Positions 34,344 to 42,593 of a stretch of 64,000 nt of DNA are shown here, piece by piece (the stretch's first letter is position 1; each line of letters starts with the position of its first letter). Under the pieces are notes generated by a model. That model saw nothing but the letters and a program-made list of their open reading frames with translations. It searched no databases and was not told the DNA's origin. The stretch spans positions 1 to 64,000 of the forward strand of contig NZ_JADMLG010000005.1 of NCBI RefSeq assembly GCF_015674855.1. Direction: 5' to 3'. Source of the DNA: Nocardia bovistercoris (GTDB lineage: Bacteria > Actinomycetota > Actinomycetes > Mycobacteriales > Mycobacteriaceae). The translations under genes and the position numbers were made by a program.

Positions 34344-35366
34344 ATGCGCACGGAACCGACCGCGATCGGCTATCTCCGCAAGGATGTCTCGGGAATCCAC
34401 CAGCAGTGGGACGAAACCCGGATACGAAGTCACGCCAAGAGACTCGGCTACGAACTGACCAAGACGGTGACCTTCAGCAATGCCACCGACGACCCGGAAA
34501 CCCGGCTGATCAACGTGATTCGCGCGCTCGACATCGACGCGGTCGTCGCGCCCAGCCTGGCGCATTTCGGCGGAACCGTTCCCGAAAGACTGATCCGCGC
34601 CTGCGAACTCAATGTGCTCGCGCCGGAACCCGCCACCTACGCGCGCCGCTACGATGCCATTCGCACCGGAATCGAAACGGCCGCCGACACATTCCCGCCC
34701 GCACCGGCCTCGATCTCACAACCGGAAACCATCCGCGCCAACGACTGGACCGCCTTCCGCGCGTTGACCGAACTCGGCGATCACTGGTCGGCGAAACCCT
34801 GGCCCGCGGACCGAACGGGCTACTACTGGTATCTGACCTTCGACGATCCCGCGCTCGTCGAACTCACCGCACGATGCCAGAAGAGTTTCGCCGACACCGA
34901 TATCGCGCCGGTGCCGCCGGACGGACTGCACCTGACGATCCTCGGGATAGGCGACGCCGAACAGACGCCTGCGACTCGACTGCCCGGCATCCTCGGCGCC
35001 GCCCGCGTCGGACTTGCCCGCATCGCGCCGTTCGATCTGGAGATCGGCCCTTTGACGGGATCGCGAAGTGCGCTGCGTTTTTCGGTGACGCCGTGGAACC
35101 ACCTCATCGAGATTCATCGTGTGCTGCGTGCGGCGTCGATCGGCGCGGGTGGACTGTTGCGTGAAACCTTCGATTTTCGACCGCATCTGGGAGTGGGGTA
35201 TCTCAACAGTGCACTGCCTGCCGGTCGGATGATCGATGAAGTCGCCGGGCTGCGCGATCTGGAGCCGGTGACGGTGCGGGTCGAGAAGGTGGAGTTGGTG
35301 CGGGTGCGTCGCGAGGGGCGGGAGTATCGCTGGGACACACAGGGGGACGTGCGGCTCGGCGGATGA
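34344..35366 (+). CDS. recombinase-like N-terminal domain fused to 2H phosphoesterase (2'-5' RNA ligase family)
   Basis: The 340-residue protein joins two units. Residues about 1-125 (AIGYLRKDVSGIHQQWDETRIRSHAKRLGY) resemble the N-terminal part of serine-recombinase-like proteins found in Nocardia. The catalytic YxRVS spacing is altered and the downstream arginine motifs are not seen, so recombinase activity is unlikely. Residues about 140-340 show the 2H layout: LHLTILGIG and FRPHLGVGYLN carry the two histidines, though the second is followed by Gly-containing HLG rather than HxT/S. Such domains cleave or ligate 2',5'- or cyclic phosphates. It is head-to-head with the XRE/DUF6879 cassette. 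No clear ribosome site precedes the ATG at 34344. Confidence 0.75.
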   Translation: MRTEPTAIGYLRKDVSGIHQQWDETRIRSHAKRLGYELTKTVTFSNATDDPETRLINVIRALDIDAVVAPSLAHFGGTVPERLIRACELNVLAPEPATYARRYDAIRTGIETAADTFPPAPASISQPETIRANDWTAFRALTELGDHWSAKPWPADRTGYYWYLTFDDPALVELTARCQKSFADTDIAPVPPDGLHLTILGIGDAEQTPATRLPGILGAARVGLARIAPFDLEIGPLTGSRSALRFSVTPWNHLIEIHRVLRAASIGAGGLLRETFDFRPHLGVGYLNSALPAGRMIDEVAGLRDLEPVTVRVEKVELVRVRREGREYRWDTQGDVRLGG

Positions 35367-35717
35367 GAGGAGGGCGGTGTCGAGACCGCGGGTGCGCGGG
35401 ATTCGGCGCCGAAACAGTCGACATCGGTGCGGGATGTGCGATTACCGGCCGCACGCGCGCGATGGTTCCGTCGACCTGCACTCGATCCCGGGCGACGTCG
35501 GCGCGAGCGTGACGGCAGCTGAATCCCTCGAGTTCGCGCCTGGAATCCCCTCGGCAGTCGACGAGGCGAGCGGAATGTCCGCGGAGACCGCTCACGTAGA
35601 TCACGCCACGAGCCGCCCTCGCCCGTCGAGCGCGGACGGCACTCGCCGGATCGACCGCCGTATGCCCGACAGTTCAGGCAACGACGGGCACCGCGACCGG
35701 TGACGTACGCTCGCGGC
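35367..35717. other. gap between the 2H fusion and the phosphoesterase
   Basis: About 350 bases with short open frames on both strands but none with recognisable similarity or a good ribosome site. I see no structured repeat. It presumably holds the promoter of the downstream phosphoesterase gene. Confidence 0.4.
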
Positions 35718-37118
35718 ATGAGCTGCTGCGGGCCTACCCGACGGACGCTGCTCGGTGCGATGGCCGTGGCCACGCTTTCCTCCGCGCTCGGCGCGGGAGC
35801 ATCTCGTGCGCAGCGGAATTCGCTGATCGCCACGGATCTGGAACTGGTCACGGTGACGGATCGGTCGGTGATCATGACCTGGACCACCGTCGCGCCGGAT
35901 GCGAGCGGACAGCCGGTGCCGGTGGCGTCCTCGGGTGCGGTGCGGGTCGCACCGGTCGGGTCCGCGCCGGTGACGATGTACGAGAGCGCGGAGCCGACGC
36001 CGTTCCACTACGCGGAGATCACGGGGTTGGAGCCGGGGCGGCGCTACATCTTCGAGGCGGAGTCGGAGGGAGTGCGCGCCGTTTCCGCGTTGAACCCGGT
36101 CACGCTCGCGCCGGACGCGCCCGAGGTCTGCGGGGAGTTCACCACCCTGGTCCCGCCGCCGGGTCGACTGCTGCGCACCTTTGCGCTCGGCAACGACGTG
36201 CACTACGGCGAGACGGTGAGCGGTCTCATAGTCGGCGATTTCCCACCGGGATTCCGTTCACTTCCCGACCTGCCGCCCTATCCGGAGGTGATGCTCGCCG
36301 CCCTGCTTGACGACCTGCGCGCCCCCGATCGCGGTGCGCAGCGACTGATCCTCGCGGGCGACCTCACCGCCGAAGCCACACCGTCCCAGTCGAGATCGGT
36401 ACGCGCACAACTGGATTCCTGGGGCGCCCTGGGCCGCGACTATCTGGTGGCGCGCGGCAATCACGACCGCCCGCACACCGGCGCGGACTACGCTTCCTGC
36501 GCACCAGCGACCGCCGACCACCGCGACTGCTTCACCGAATTCTTCGTCCCACGCGAAGAACTCGTCCAACACGAGATCGGCGGCTTACGCCTACTCGGCT
36601 TGGACACCAGCGAACTCGACGGCACGGGCGGACGAATCGACCGCCCCCAATTCGATCACCTCACCGGAATCCTCACCGCGGACCCGGACCGCCCCACCCT
36701 GATATTCGGACACCACCCCGTGACAAGGACATCCGGCGCCACCGCCCTCGCAGGCCCCGGATTCATCCTGAACGCATCCGACAGCACCGAACTCCAAACC
36801 CTGTACACCCGCGCCCCCGGAGTATTCCTGCACCACGCGGGCCACACCCACCGCAACCTACGCACCCGCCCCGACACACCCTGCGACGTCGAATTCCTGG
36901 AGGTCGCCTCGGTGAAGGAATACCCCGGCGGCTACACCCTCCTCCGAATCCACGAAGGCGGCTACATGGTCTCCTTCTACAAAACCCGCACCCCCGCCGC
37001 CCGCCAGTGGAGCGCACTCACCCGCAACGAATACTTCGGCCTCATCCCCGCCTACACCCTGGGCCACCTCACCGACCGCAACCACGTAGTACACCGAGAC
37101 TTCTCCGGCCTCACCTGA
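35718..37118 (+). CDS. Tat-exported calcineurin-like metallophosphoesterase
   Basis: The 466-residue protein starts with a Tat-type signal (TRRTLLGAMAVATLSSALGAGASRAQ). A fibronectin-III-like purple-acid-phosphatase N domain follows (about residues 45-145). The binuclear metallophosphatase domain has the motifs NDVH, GDLT, RGNHD, FGHHPV and HHAGHTHRN. It should hydrolyse phosphate esters outside the membrane; the substrate is unknown. ATG at 35718 is chosen so that the twin arginines lie near residue 9. In the 3' half, codon choice shifts towards C-ending codons. It stands alone, convergent with the second vapBC. Confidence 0.9.
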   Translation: MSCCGPTRRTLLGAMAVATLSSALGAGASRAQRNSLIATDLELVTVTDRSVIMTWTTVAPDASGQPVPVASSGAVRVAPVGSAPVTMYESAEPTPFHYAEITGLEPGRRYIFEAESEGVRAVSALNPVTLAPDAPEVCGEFTTLVPPPGRLLRTFALGNDVHYGETVSGLIVGDFPPGFRSLPDLPPYPEVMLAALLDDLRAPDRGAQRLILAGDLTAEATPSQSRSVRAQLDSWGALGRDYLVARGNHDRPHTGADYASCAPATADHRDCFTEFFVPREELVQHEIGGLRLLGLDTSELDGTGGRIDRPQFDHLTGILTADPDRPTLIFGHHPVTRTSGATALAGPGFILNASDSTELQTLYTRAPGVFLHHAGHTHRNLRTRPDTPCDVEFLEVASVKEYPGGYTLLRIHEGGYMVSFYKTRTPAARQWSALTRNEYFGLIPAYTLGHLTDRNHVVHRDFSGLT

Positions 37119-37151
37119 GCACATACACGAGTTTCGCGGCGACCTGGCCCC

Positions 37152-37559
37152 TTATGGGACGAGTTCGAATGCCGCAGTGTGTCTTGGCCGAATCGCGCCG
37201 AAATGACGGCGATCGACAGTAGCTATCCGTGTGATGTCCAATCGCTCCGCAGCCGCGACAACCGAGGCGTCAGCGGTCCCGAGCGGCCAGTCCCGGTAGC
37301 GGGCAACCAGTTCGGCTATACGCAGCCAGTCACCGGGATGCACTGGTTCCACCTCGAACAAGCCCTCCGCAAAATCTCCGAGGAAACGCACCTCGGCATC
37401 GGCCCCGAGACGGGTTCCGATGAGATACGCGGCTTCGGTGATCACCAACGTCGGCACGACCAACGGACCTCGATGCCGTTGCAGCAGATTCAAACAAGCC
37501 GCGTGATGCGCATCGTCAGCGTCGACATAGGCGTACAGTGGGCCCGCGTCGACCAGCAA
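37152..37559 (-). CDS. vapC: VapC-type PIN-domain toxin (module 2)
   Basis: The 135-residue PIN protein begins LLVDAGPLYAYVDADD, with further acidic positions in VITEAAYLIG, GTADASVVAAAER and ATVDRRHFGAI: the complete ribonuclease site. The start is uncertain. TTG at 37559, six bases after the antitoxin stop, gives MLVDAGPLY, but no well-spaced ribosome site is visible; the short distance suggests translational coupling. It is a different subfamily from module 1. Confidence 0.88.
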   Translation of the reverse strand: MLVDAGPLYAYVDADDAHHAACLNLLQRHRGPLVVPTLVITEAAYLIGTRLGADAEVRFLGDFAEGLFEVEPVHPGDWLRIAELVARYRDWPLGTADASVVAAAERLDITRIATVDRRHFGAIRPRHTAAFELVP

Positions 37560-37564
37560 TCGGG

Positions 37565-37789
37565 TTATCGGCCCGACTCCCCGCGCAGGATCTCCTCGAT
37601 CCGCTCCGAAATATCCGAGCGACCACTGTGCCCGACACCTGCGGCCCCGAACCTGCGAATCCCCTCGTTCGGCAGATGGGCCGTGAGCGCTTCCCTCGTC
37701 CATTCCGACACGGTCATGTCACGCCGAGACGCCTCGTGCCGGATACGACTATCGAGCTCGTCGGGCAATTTGATGGTCGTACGCTTCAT
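37565..37789 (-). CDS. vapB: RHH/CopG-type antitoxin (module 2)
   Basis: The 74-residue protein MKRTTIKLPDELDSRIRHEA has a ribbon-helix-helix DNA-binding head and a C-terminal segment (SDISERIEEILRGESGR) that should bind VapC. ATG at 37789 is immediately preceded by a perfect palindrome that contains a -10 hexamer, so the mRNA is probably leaderless. It lies directly upstream of its toxin gene and just downstream of tRNA-Cys. Confidence 0.88.
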   Translation of the reverse strand: MKRTTIKLPDELDSRIRHEASRRDMTVSEWTREALTAHLPNEGIRRFGAAGVGHSGRSDISERIEEILRGESGR

Positions 37790-37805
37790 GGTATGCCAGC
37801 ATACC
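37790..37805 (-). promoter_or_regulatory. vapBC module 2 operator / promoter
   Basis: GGTATGC-CA-GCATACC is a perfect 7-bp inverted repeat ending exactly at the vapB start codon. On the minus strand it contains the -10 hexamer TATGCT, eight bases before ATG, which fits leaderless transcription blocked by the antitoxin. Confidence 0.65.
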
Positions 37806-37811
37806 AGGGAG

Positions 37812-37845
37812 ACCTGGTCCGACGTGGCATGGCGTCGGACCAGGT
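37812..37845 (-). terminator. 13-bp stem-loop between tRNA-Cys and vapB
   Basis: ACCTGGTCCGACG (37812-37824) pairs perfectly with CGTCGGACCAGGT (37833-37845) across an 8-base loop. On the minus strand it follows tRNA-Cys by 25 bases and most simply ends tRNA transcription, although no T-run follows. A second, regulatory role for vapBC is possible. Confidence 0.55.
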
Positions 37846-37869
37846 TCCGGGCAGCGCACCCTGCTGCCT

Positions 37870-37944
37870 TGGAGCGAGCGGCGGGAATCGAACCCGCGTG
37901 AACGGCTTTGCAGACCGTTGCCTCAACCACTCAGCCACGCCCGC
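37870..37944 (-). tRNA. tRNA-Cys (GCA)
   Basis: Acceptor GCGGGCG pairs with CGCTCGC (one G-U). The anticodon loop CTGCAAA gives anticodon GCA and the T-arm is GCGGG-TTCGATT-CCCGC. The discriminator is T, and the 3' CCA is encoded. Confidence 0.97.
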
Positions 37945-38065
37945 CTCGTCATCGACAATGCCGGTCGGGCGGCGAGAGGGCCAGGCTTGGGTTCATCGTG
38001 ATCGAAATTCGATCCGTATCCGATGCCGCGGTGTGGCGGTCGGCGGGCATGGAATGATCGTCTGC

Positions 38066-38668
38066 ATGTCTCGGCCACGTCCGCTTCCGCTCGATCCGAT
38101 CGAGGAGGCCCACCGTCAGTGGGTCGGGCACGGGTGGGGTGCGGTGGCGGATGGGATGGCGGCGGTCACGTCGCTGGTGCGGGCTCAGCAGATCGTGATG
38201 GCGCGGGTGGATGAGGCGCTCAAGCCTACGGGGTTGACGTTCTCGCGGTACGAACTGCTGATGCTGCTCGGTTTCAGCAAGACCGGTGCGCTGCCGATGG
38301 CGAAGGCCAGTGCGCGGTTGCAGGTGCATCCGACGAGCGTCACCAACACGGTGGACAGGTTGGAGGCGGCGGAGTTGGTCACGCGGGTGCCGCATCCGAG
38401 TGACCGCAGGGCCACGCTGATCGAGATCACCGACGCGGGGCGGGAATTGGTGGCGCGGGCGACGACGGAGCTGAATACGAAGGTGTTCGCCCGTCCCGGT
38501 TTGTCGCCGGACCGGTTGCAGTTGTTGCTGCAATTGCTCTCGGAATTCCGCCACGATGCGGGCGACTTCGACACCGGGACCGATCACGCGGTGTGGTCGG
38601 CGGGATCTGAGCAAGCTCGGCAACCCGACTGGTCCATTGACCACGCTGCCGAATCAGACGACTCGTAA
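38066..38668 (+). CDS. MarR-family transcriptional regulator
   Basis: The 200-residue protein carries a winged helix: VARVDEALKPTGLTFSRYELLMLLGFSK, the recognition helix HPTSVTNTVDRLEAAELVTRV and the wing PSDRRATLIEITDAGREL. ATG at 38066 is the first start after the tRNA region. The C-terminal tail is polar and variable. It precedes the Hsp70-like gene by 76 bases on the same strand; whether it regulates that gene or the valine operon is not visible from the sequence. Confidence 0.92.
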   Translation: MSRPRPLPLDPIEEAHRQWVGHGWGAVADGMAAVTSLVRAQQIVMARVDEALKPTGLTFSRYELLMLLGFSKTGALPMAKASARLQVHPTSVTNTVDRLEAAELVTRVPHPSDRRATLIEITDAGRELVARATTELNTKVFARPGLSPDRLQLLLQLLSEFRHDAGDFDTGTDHAVWSAGSEQARQPDWSIDHAAESDDS

Positions 38669-38744
38669 AGCCCCGGCGATCTTCCAGCGAATTACCGGTC
38701 GCATTCCCTTGGCAGCGGCGGGGAAAAGGTAGAACATAGAGGCC

Positions 38745-39806
38745 ATGGTGCTGGTCCTCGGAGTGTCGGCGGGCGCGGGCGGCGCTCGCGCGGTTCTGAC
38801 GCATTCCGATCAACCGCATCTACCGCCGATCGCCCGCTGCCAGATTCCGCGGCGCGCGGGCGGCGGCGTCGACGAACCCGTTCTCGAGGCTATCCGGTTG
38901 ATGCACCGTTCCGCGGATCGCCGCGACGAGCTCATCAGCGGCACCGCGGTCACCTGCCGCTGCCCGCTGCACGCCGAAGCCATCCGCACCGCCGCGGGCG
39001 CGTATCCGCTGACGATCGTGGACGAGCCACTCGCCCAGTTGCGCTATCTGCGGTTCACCGGTCAGCTGCCCGATTCCGGCACGGTGATCCTCTACGATCT
39101 CGGCGCCTCTGGTCTCACCCTCACCCACGCCGACTGCCGCACCGAGGCCGTGTTGTCGAGCAGGCGAAGCACTGTCATCGGCGGTGACGGCTATGACGCG
39201 CTGCTGCGTTGGCAACTCGCGCGCGGCGGCGTGCTCACCGACAGACTGACCAGCCGCAGGCATCGCGAATCGCTGAGCAGCGCACGCGTCGTCACCGCGC
39301 TGGACGCGAATTCCCGTGCGCGAGCCGTGATCACCCGCAGCGACTTGGCCGAACTGTGCACCGCGGGCATCCAACACTCGGTGTTCTTCGTGCGGCAGCT
39401 GATCGAGGAGACCGGGGTGCCACCGGACGGGATCGTGCTGGTCGGGGGATGCACGCGCAGTCCGACGGTGCGCGACGAATTGGGCGAACTCGTAGAGCTA
39501 CCGGTGATCTACGATTCCGAACCCGAGTATGTCTCGGCGCGCGGCGCGGTGCTGCTCGCGGCCGAACGCCATCACGGTGATGTCAGGATGACGCGTGTGG
39601 ACGCCCGCGCCCTGCTTCCGGCGCCCATCGTGCCGCCGACCGTCGGGCGCCGCAAGGTGATCGCGGCCGTCGCGGTGACGGTGGCGCTCGGCGCGACCAT
39701 CGCCGGACTTCTTGCCATGGAACGGAATTCGGCGCGGACCCCGGACAGGGGTACCGCGCCGACCCAGATCGAGATCACCGAACCGCCGCAGCTGTCCCAC
39801 CATTGA
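38745..39806 (+). CDS. Hsp70/actin-like ATPase-domain membrane protein
   Basis: The 353-residue protein has a truncated Hsp70-type actin-like fold: LGVSAGAGGARAVL (phosphate-1-like), VILYDLGASGLTLT (phosphate-2) and IVLVGGCTRSPTVRDEL (adenosine motif), then ARGAVLLAAE. There is no substrate-binding domain. It ends instead with one membrane helix (VIAAVAVTVALGATIAGLLAM, about residues 305-325) and a short polar tail. Actinobacteria have related DnaK-like membrane proteins of unknown function. It may be cotranscribed with the MarR gene. Confidence 0.8.
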   Translation: MVLVLGVSAGAGGARAVLTHSDQPHLPPIARCQIPRRAGGGVDEPVLEAIRLMHRSADRRDELISGTAVTCRCPLHAEAIRTAAGAYPLTIVDEPLAQLRYLRFTGQLPDSGTVILYDLGASGLTLTHADCRTEAVLSSRRSTVIGGDGYDALLRWQLARGGVLTDRLTSRRHRESLSSARVVTALDANSRARAVITRSDLAELCTAGIQHSVFFVRQLIEETGVPPDGIVLVGGCTRSPTVRDELGELVELPVIYDSEPEYVSARGAVLLAAERHHGDVRMTRVDARALLPAPIVPPTVGRRKVIAAVAVTVALGATIAGLLAMERNSARTPDRGTAPTQIEITEPPQLSHH

Positions 39807-39823
39807 GCGACAGCTCCGAACGC

Positions 39824-40600
39824 TCAGCGATTGCCGAATTTCGCGGGTCGCTTCTCCACGAACGCGGCCATCCCTTCCTTCTGGTCCTCGATCGCGAACA
39901 GCGAGTGGAACACCCGCCGCTCGAAACGCAGGCCTTCGGCGAGCGTGGTCTCGAAGGACCGGTTCACCGACTCCTTGGCGATCATCGTCACCGGCAGCGA
40001 CATCGACGCGATGGTGGTTGCCACCTCGAGCGCGGTGTCGAGCAGTTCGGCGGCCGGGACGACGCGGGAGATCAGGCCCGCGCGCTCGGCCTCGTCGACG
40101 TCCATGTTGCGGCCGGTCAGGACCAGGTCCATGGCCTTGGCCTTGCCGATGGCGCGGGTGAGCCGCTGCGATCCGCCGATGCCGGGGATGACGCCGAGTT
40201 TGATCTCGGGCTGACCGAATTTGGCGGTGTCGGCGGCGATCAGGATGTCGCAGATCATCGCGAGTTCACAGCCGCCGCCGAGGGCATATCCGGCGACCGC
40301 GGCGATGGTCGGCTTGCGGAAGTTCGCCAGCCGGTCCCAGCGGGCGAAGAAGTCGTCCATGAACACGTCCATATACGACTTGGGCTGCATCTCCTTGATG
40401 TCGGCGCCCGCCGCGAAGGCACGCTCGGAGCCGGTGATGACGACCGCGCCGATCTCGTCGTCGGTCTCCAGCTCGTCGAGCGCGGCGATGACATCGTCGA
40501 GCACCTGGCCGTTGAGCGCGTTGAGCGCCTTGGGACGGTTGAGCGTGATCCAGCCGACCCGGCCCTTGCGTTCCAGCAGAATCGTCTCGAAGTCGGTCAC
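39824..40600 (-). CDS. enoyl-CoA hydratase (crotonase family)
   Basis: The 258-residue crotonase has the oxyanion-hole segments [12 protein letters not shown] and [10 protein letters not shown], and the catalytic pair region [19 protein letters not shown] with both glutamates. In this operon it should hydrate methacrylyl-CoA to 3-hydroxyisobutyryl-CoA; EchA8-like enzymes also act on short 2-enoyl-CoAs. GTG at 40600 overlaps the mmsB stop by four bases. Last gene of the valine operon, convergent with the Hsp70-like gene. Confidence 0.94.
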   Translation of the reverse strand: MTDFETILLERKGRVGWITLNRPKALNALNGQVLDDVIAALDELETDDEIGAVVITGSERAFAAGADIKEMQPKSYMDVFMDDFFARWDRLANFRKPTIAAVAGYALGGGCELAMICDILIAADTAKFGQPEIKLGVIPGIGGSQRLTRAIGKAKAMDLVLTGRNMDVDEAERAGLISRVVPAAELLDTALEVATTIASMSLPVTMIAKESVNRSFETTLAEGLRFERRVFHSLFAIEDQKEGMAAFVEKRPAKFGNR

Positions 40601-41496
40601 TGCGCACCTTCTCGATCGGAACGGTTACGTACTTCGGTGACGATAGCGGAGAAGTCCAGACCGGCGTGCTCGGAGTTGAACCGCGTGTAGATCTCGGCGG
40701 CGAGGGCGCCGAGCGCGCCGTCCACGCCGTTGTCGCGCAGGGCGTTCGCGGCCAGACCGAGGTCCTTGGTCATGAGCGCGGTCGCGAATCCGGGCTTGTA
40801 GTCGTTGTTGGCCGGGCTCGCGGGCACCGGACCCGGCACCGGACAGTAGCTGGTCAGCGCCCAGCTCTGCCCGGAGGCGGTGGAGACCACGTCGAAGAAG
40901 GACTGGTGGCTCAGGCCGAGCTTCTCCCCCAGCACCAGCGCCTCCGACAGACCGATCATGGAGATGCCGAGCAACATGTTGTTGCAGATCTTGGCGGCTT
41001 GGCCGACGCCGGAACCGCCGCAGTGCACCACCTTGGCGCCCATGACCTCGAGCAGGGGCAGGCCATCGGCGAAGTCGGCCGCCGCGCCGCCGACCATGAA
41101 GGTCAGGGTGCCCGCCGCGGCGCCCGCGACACCGCCGGACACCGGCGCGTCAAGGGCCCGATGTCCCGCCGCGACGGCGAGTTCGGCGGCGGCTTTGGCG
41201 TCGGCGACGTCGATGGTGGAGCAGTCGATGAACAGCGTGCCCGGTTTCGCGGCGGGCAGCAGGTCGGCGTAGACGTCGAGGACGAGTTTGCCGTTGGGCA
41301 GCATGGTGATCACCACGTCGCGGTCGGCGGCGGCCTCCGTGCCGGTGGCGACGACGGTCGCGCCGTCGGAGCGCGCCTTGTCCTGTGCGGCGGGCACCGG
41401 GTCGAAGGCGAGCACGTCGTGGCCCGCCGTGACGAGGTTGGCCACCATCGGGCCACCCATGTTCCCGAGGCCGAGGAATCCGATCTTCTTGGTCAC
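40597..41496 (-). CDS. mmsB: 3-hydroxyisobutyrate dehydrogenase
   Basis: Oxidises 3-hydroxyisobutyrate to methylmalonate semialdehyde with NAD. The 299-residue product has the Rossmann motif [17 protein letters not shown], the substrate motif [16 protein letters not shown] and the catalytic lysine region [18 protein letters not shown] at 41496 overlaps the previous stop (GTGA). Fourth gene of the operon. Confidence 0.96.
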   Translation of the reverse strand: MTKKIGFLGLGNMGGPMVANLVTAGHDVLAFDPVPAAQDKARSDGATVVATGTEAAADRDVVITMLPNGKLVLDVYADLLPAAKPGTLFIDCSTIDVADAKAAAELAVAAGHRALDAPVSGGVAGAAAGTLTFMVGGAAADFADGLPLLEVMGAKVVHCGGSGVGQAAKICNNMLLGISMIGLSEALVLGEKLGLSHQSFFDVVSTASGQSWALTSYCPVPGPVPASPANNDYKPGFATALMTKDLGLAANALRDNGVDGALGALAAEIYTRFNSEHAGLDFSAIVTEVRNRSDREGAQ

Positions 41497-42593
41497 CGTT
41501 GTCCTTCCGGAGTGCTCAAACCCAGTTCCTTGTCGCCCAATTCGGCGAAGTAGGAGTCGACCAGCGCGGCGTCGACCTCGGCCAAGGTAGCCGGACTCCA
41601 GCGCGGATTCCGGTCCTTGTCGATGACTTGCGCACGGATGCCCTCGACCAGATCGTGCGAGGCCAGCGTGGCCACCGACACCCGGTACTCCTCGTCGAGG
41701 ACCGCCTCCAGCGTCGGCAGGTCCCGCGCGGCGCGCAGCGAACGCAACGCGACCTTCACCGCCACCGGCGATTTCGCCAGAATGTCCTCGGCCGCCTTGG
41801 CCGCCTCGGGAGCGCCGTCGGCCCGCAGTCGGTCGACGATCTCCTCAACGGTGTCCGCGCCGTAGCAGGCGTCGATCCAGCTCTGCTGGGCCAGTAGCGC
41901 GGATTCCGGTGCGTCACCGGCGAATTTGGCGATGGCGATGTCGACGGCCTCGGTGCGCAAGGTCTCCAGCAGGCCCGGGATGGTGTCGGAAGGGATGTAG
42001 TAGTCGGCGAATCCGGCCGCGATGGCGTCGCCCGCGCTCATCCTCGCCGTGGTCAGCGCGACATGGGTGCCGAGTTCCCCCGGCGCGTGCGCGAGCAGGC
42101 GGGTGCCACCGACATCGGGCACGAAACCGATACCGACCTCGGGCATTCCGATCTTGGAGCGCTCGGTGACGATGCGGTGGCTGCCGTGCCCGGACAGACC
42201 GACGCCGCCGCCCATCACGATGCCGTCCATCACCACCACATACGGTTTCGGATAGGAGCCGATGAGCGCGTTGAGCACGTACTCGTCGCGCCAGAACCGG
42301 CCGGTCGGCGAATCGGCGAGCGCGCTGTGGTCTTTCGACGGCGTCGCGCCACCGGCCCGCGACGAGGTCGCGTCGGTGTGGATGGCGACGATATCGCCGC
42401 CCGCGCACAACCCGCGGTCGCCCGCGCCGGTCACGACGACCGTGCGGATGCCGTCGTCGTCGGCCCAGGCCCGCAGCGCGTCGGTGATCGCCAGCGCCAT
42501 AGCGTGATTCAGGGCGTTGATAGCCTTCGGCCGGTTCAGCGTGATCAGGCCGAGCCCGTCACGCGTGTCGATCAGAACTTCGGGCTCACTCAT
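41493..42593 (-). CDS. 3-hydroxyisobutyryl-CoA hydrolase
   Basis: Crotonase-family thioesterase that frees 3-hydroxyisobutyrate from CoA in valine breakdown. From ATG at 42593 (MSEPEVLIDTRDGLGLITL) the product has 366 residues, the usual length of HIBCH enzymes rather than the roughly 260 of hydratases. Motifs are GAGDRGLCAGGDI, MGGGVGLSGHGSHRI and MPEVGIGFVPDVGG. The start overlaps the acyl-CoA dehydrogenase stop. An alternative annotation is a long enoyl-CoA hydratase, less likely in this operon. Confidence 0.94.
   Translation of the reverse strand: MSEPEVLIDTRDGLGLITLNRPKAINALNHAMALAITDALRAWADDDGIRTVVVTGAGDRGLCAGGDIVAIHTDATSSRAGGATPSKDHSALADSPTGRFWRDEYVLNALIGSYPKPYVVVMDGIVMGGGVGLSGHGSHRIVTERSKIGMPEVGIGFVPDVGGTRLLAHAPGELGTHVALTTARMSAGDAIAAGFADYYIPSDTIPGLLETLRTEAVDIAIAKFAGDAPESALLAQQSWIDACYGADTVEEIVDRLRADGAPEAAKAAEDILAKSPVAVKVALRSLRAARDLPTLEAVLDEEYRVSVATLASHDLVEGIRAQVIDKDRNPRWSPATLAEVDAALVDSYFAELGDKELGLSTPEGQR

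Noticed and set aside
27589..37944. A single integrated element with att sites at the two tRNA genes
   Set aside because: I found no duplicated tRNA 3' end, integrase with catalytic residues or transposase; the recombinase-like domain at 34344 lacks the catalytic layout.
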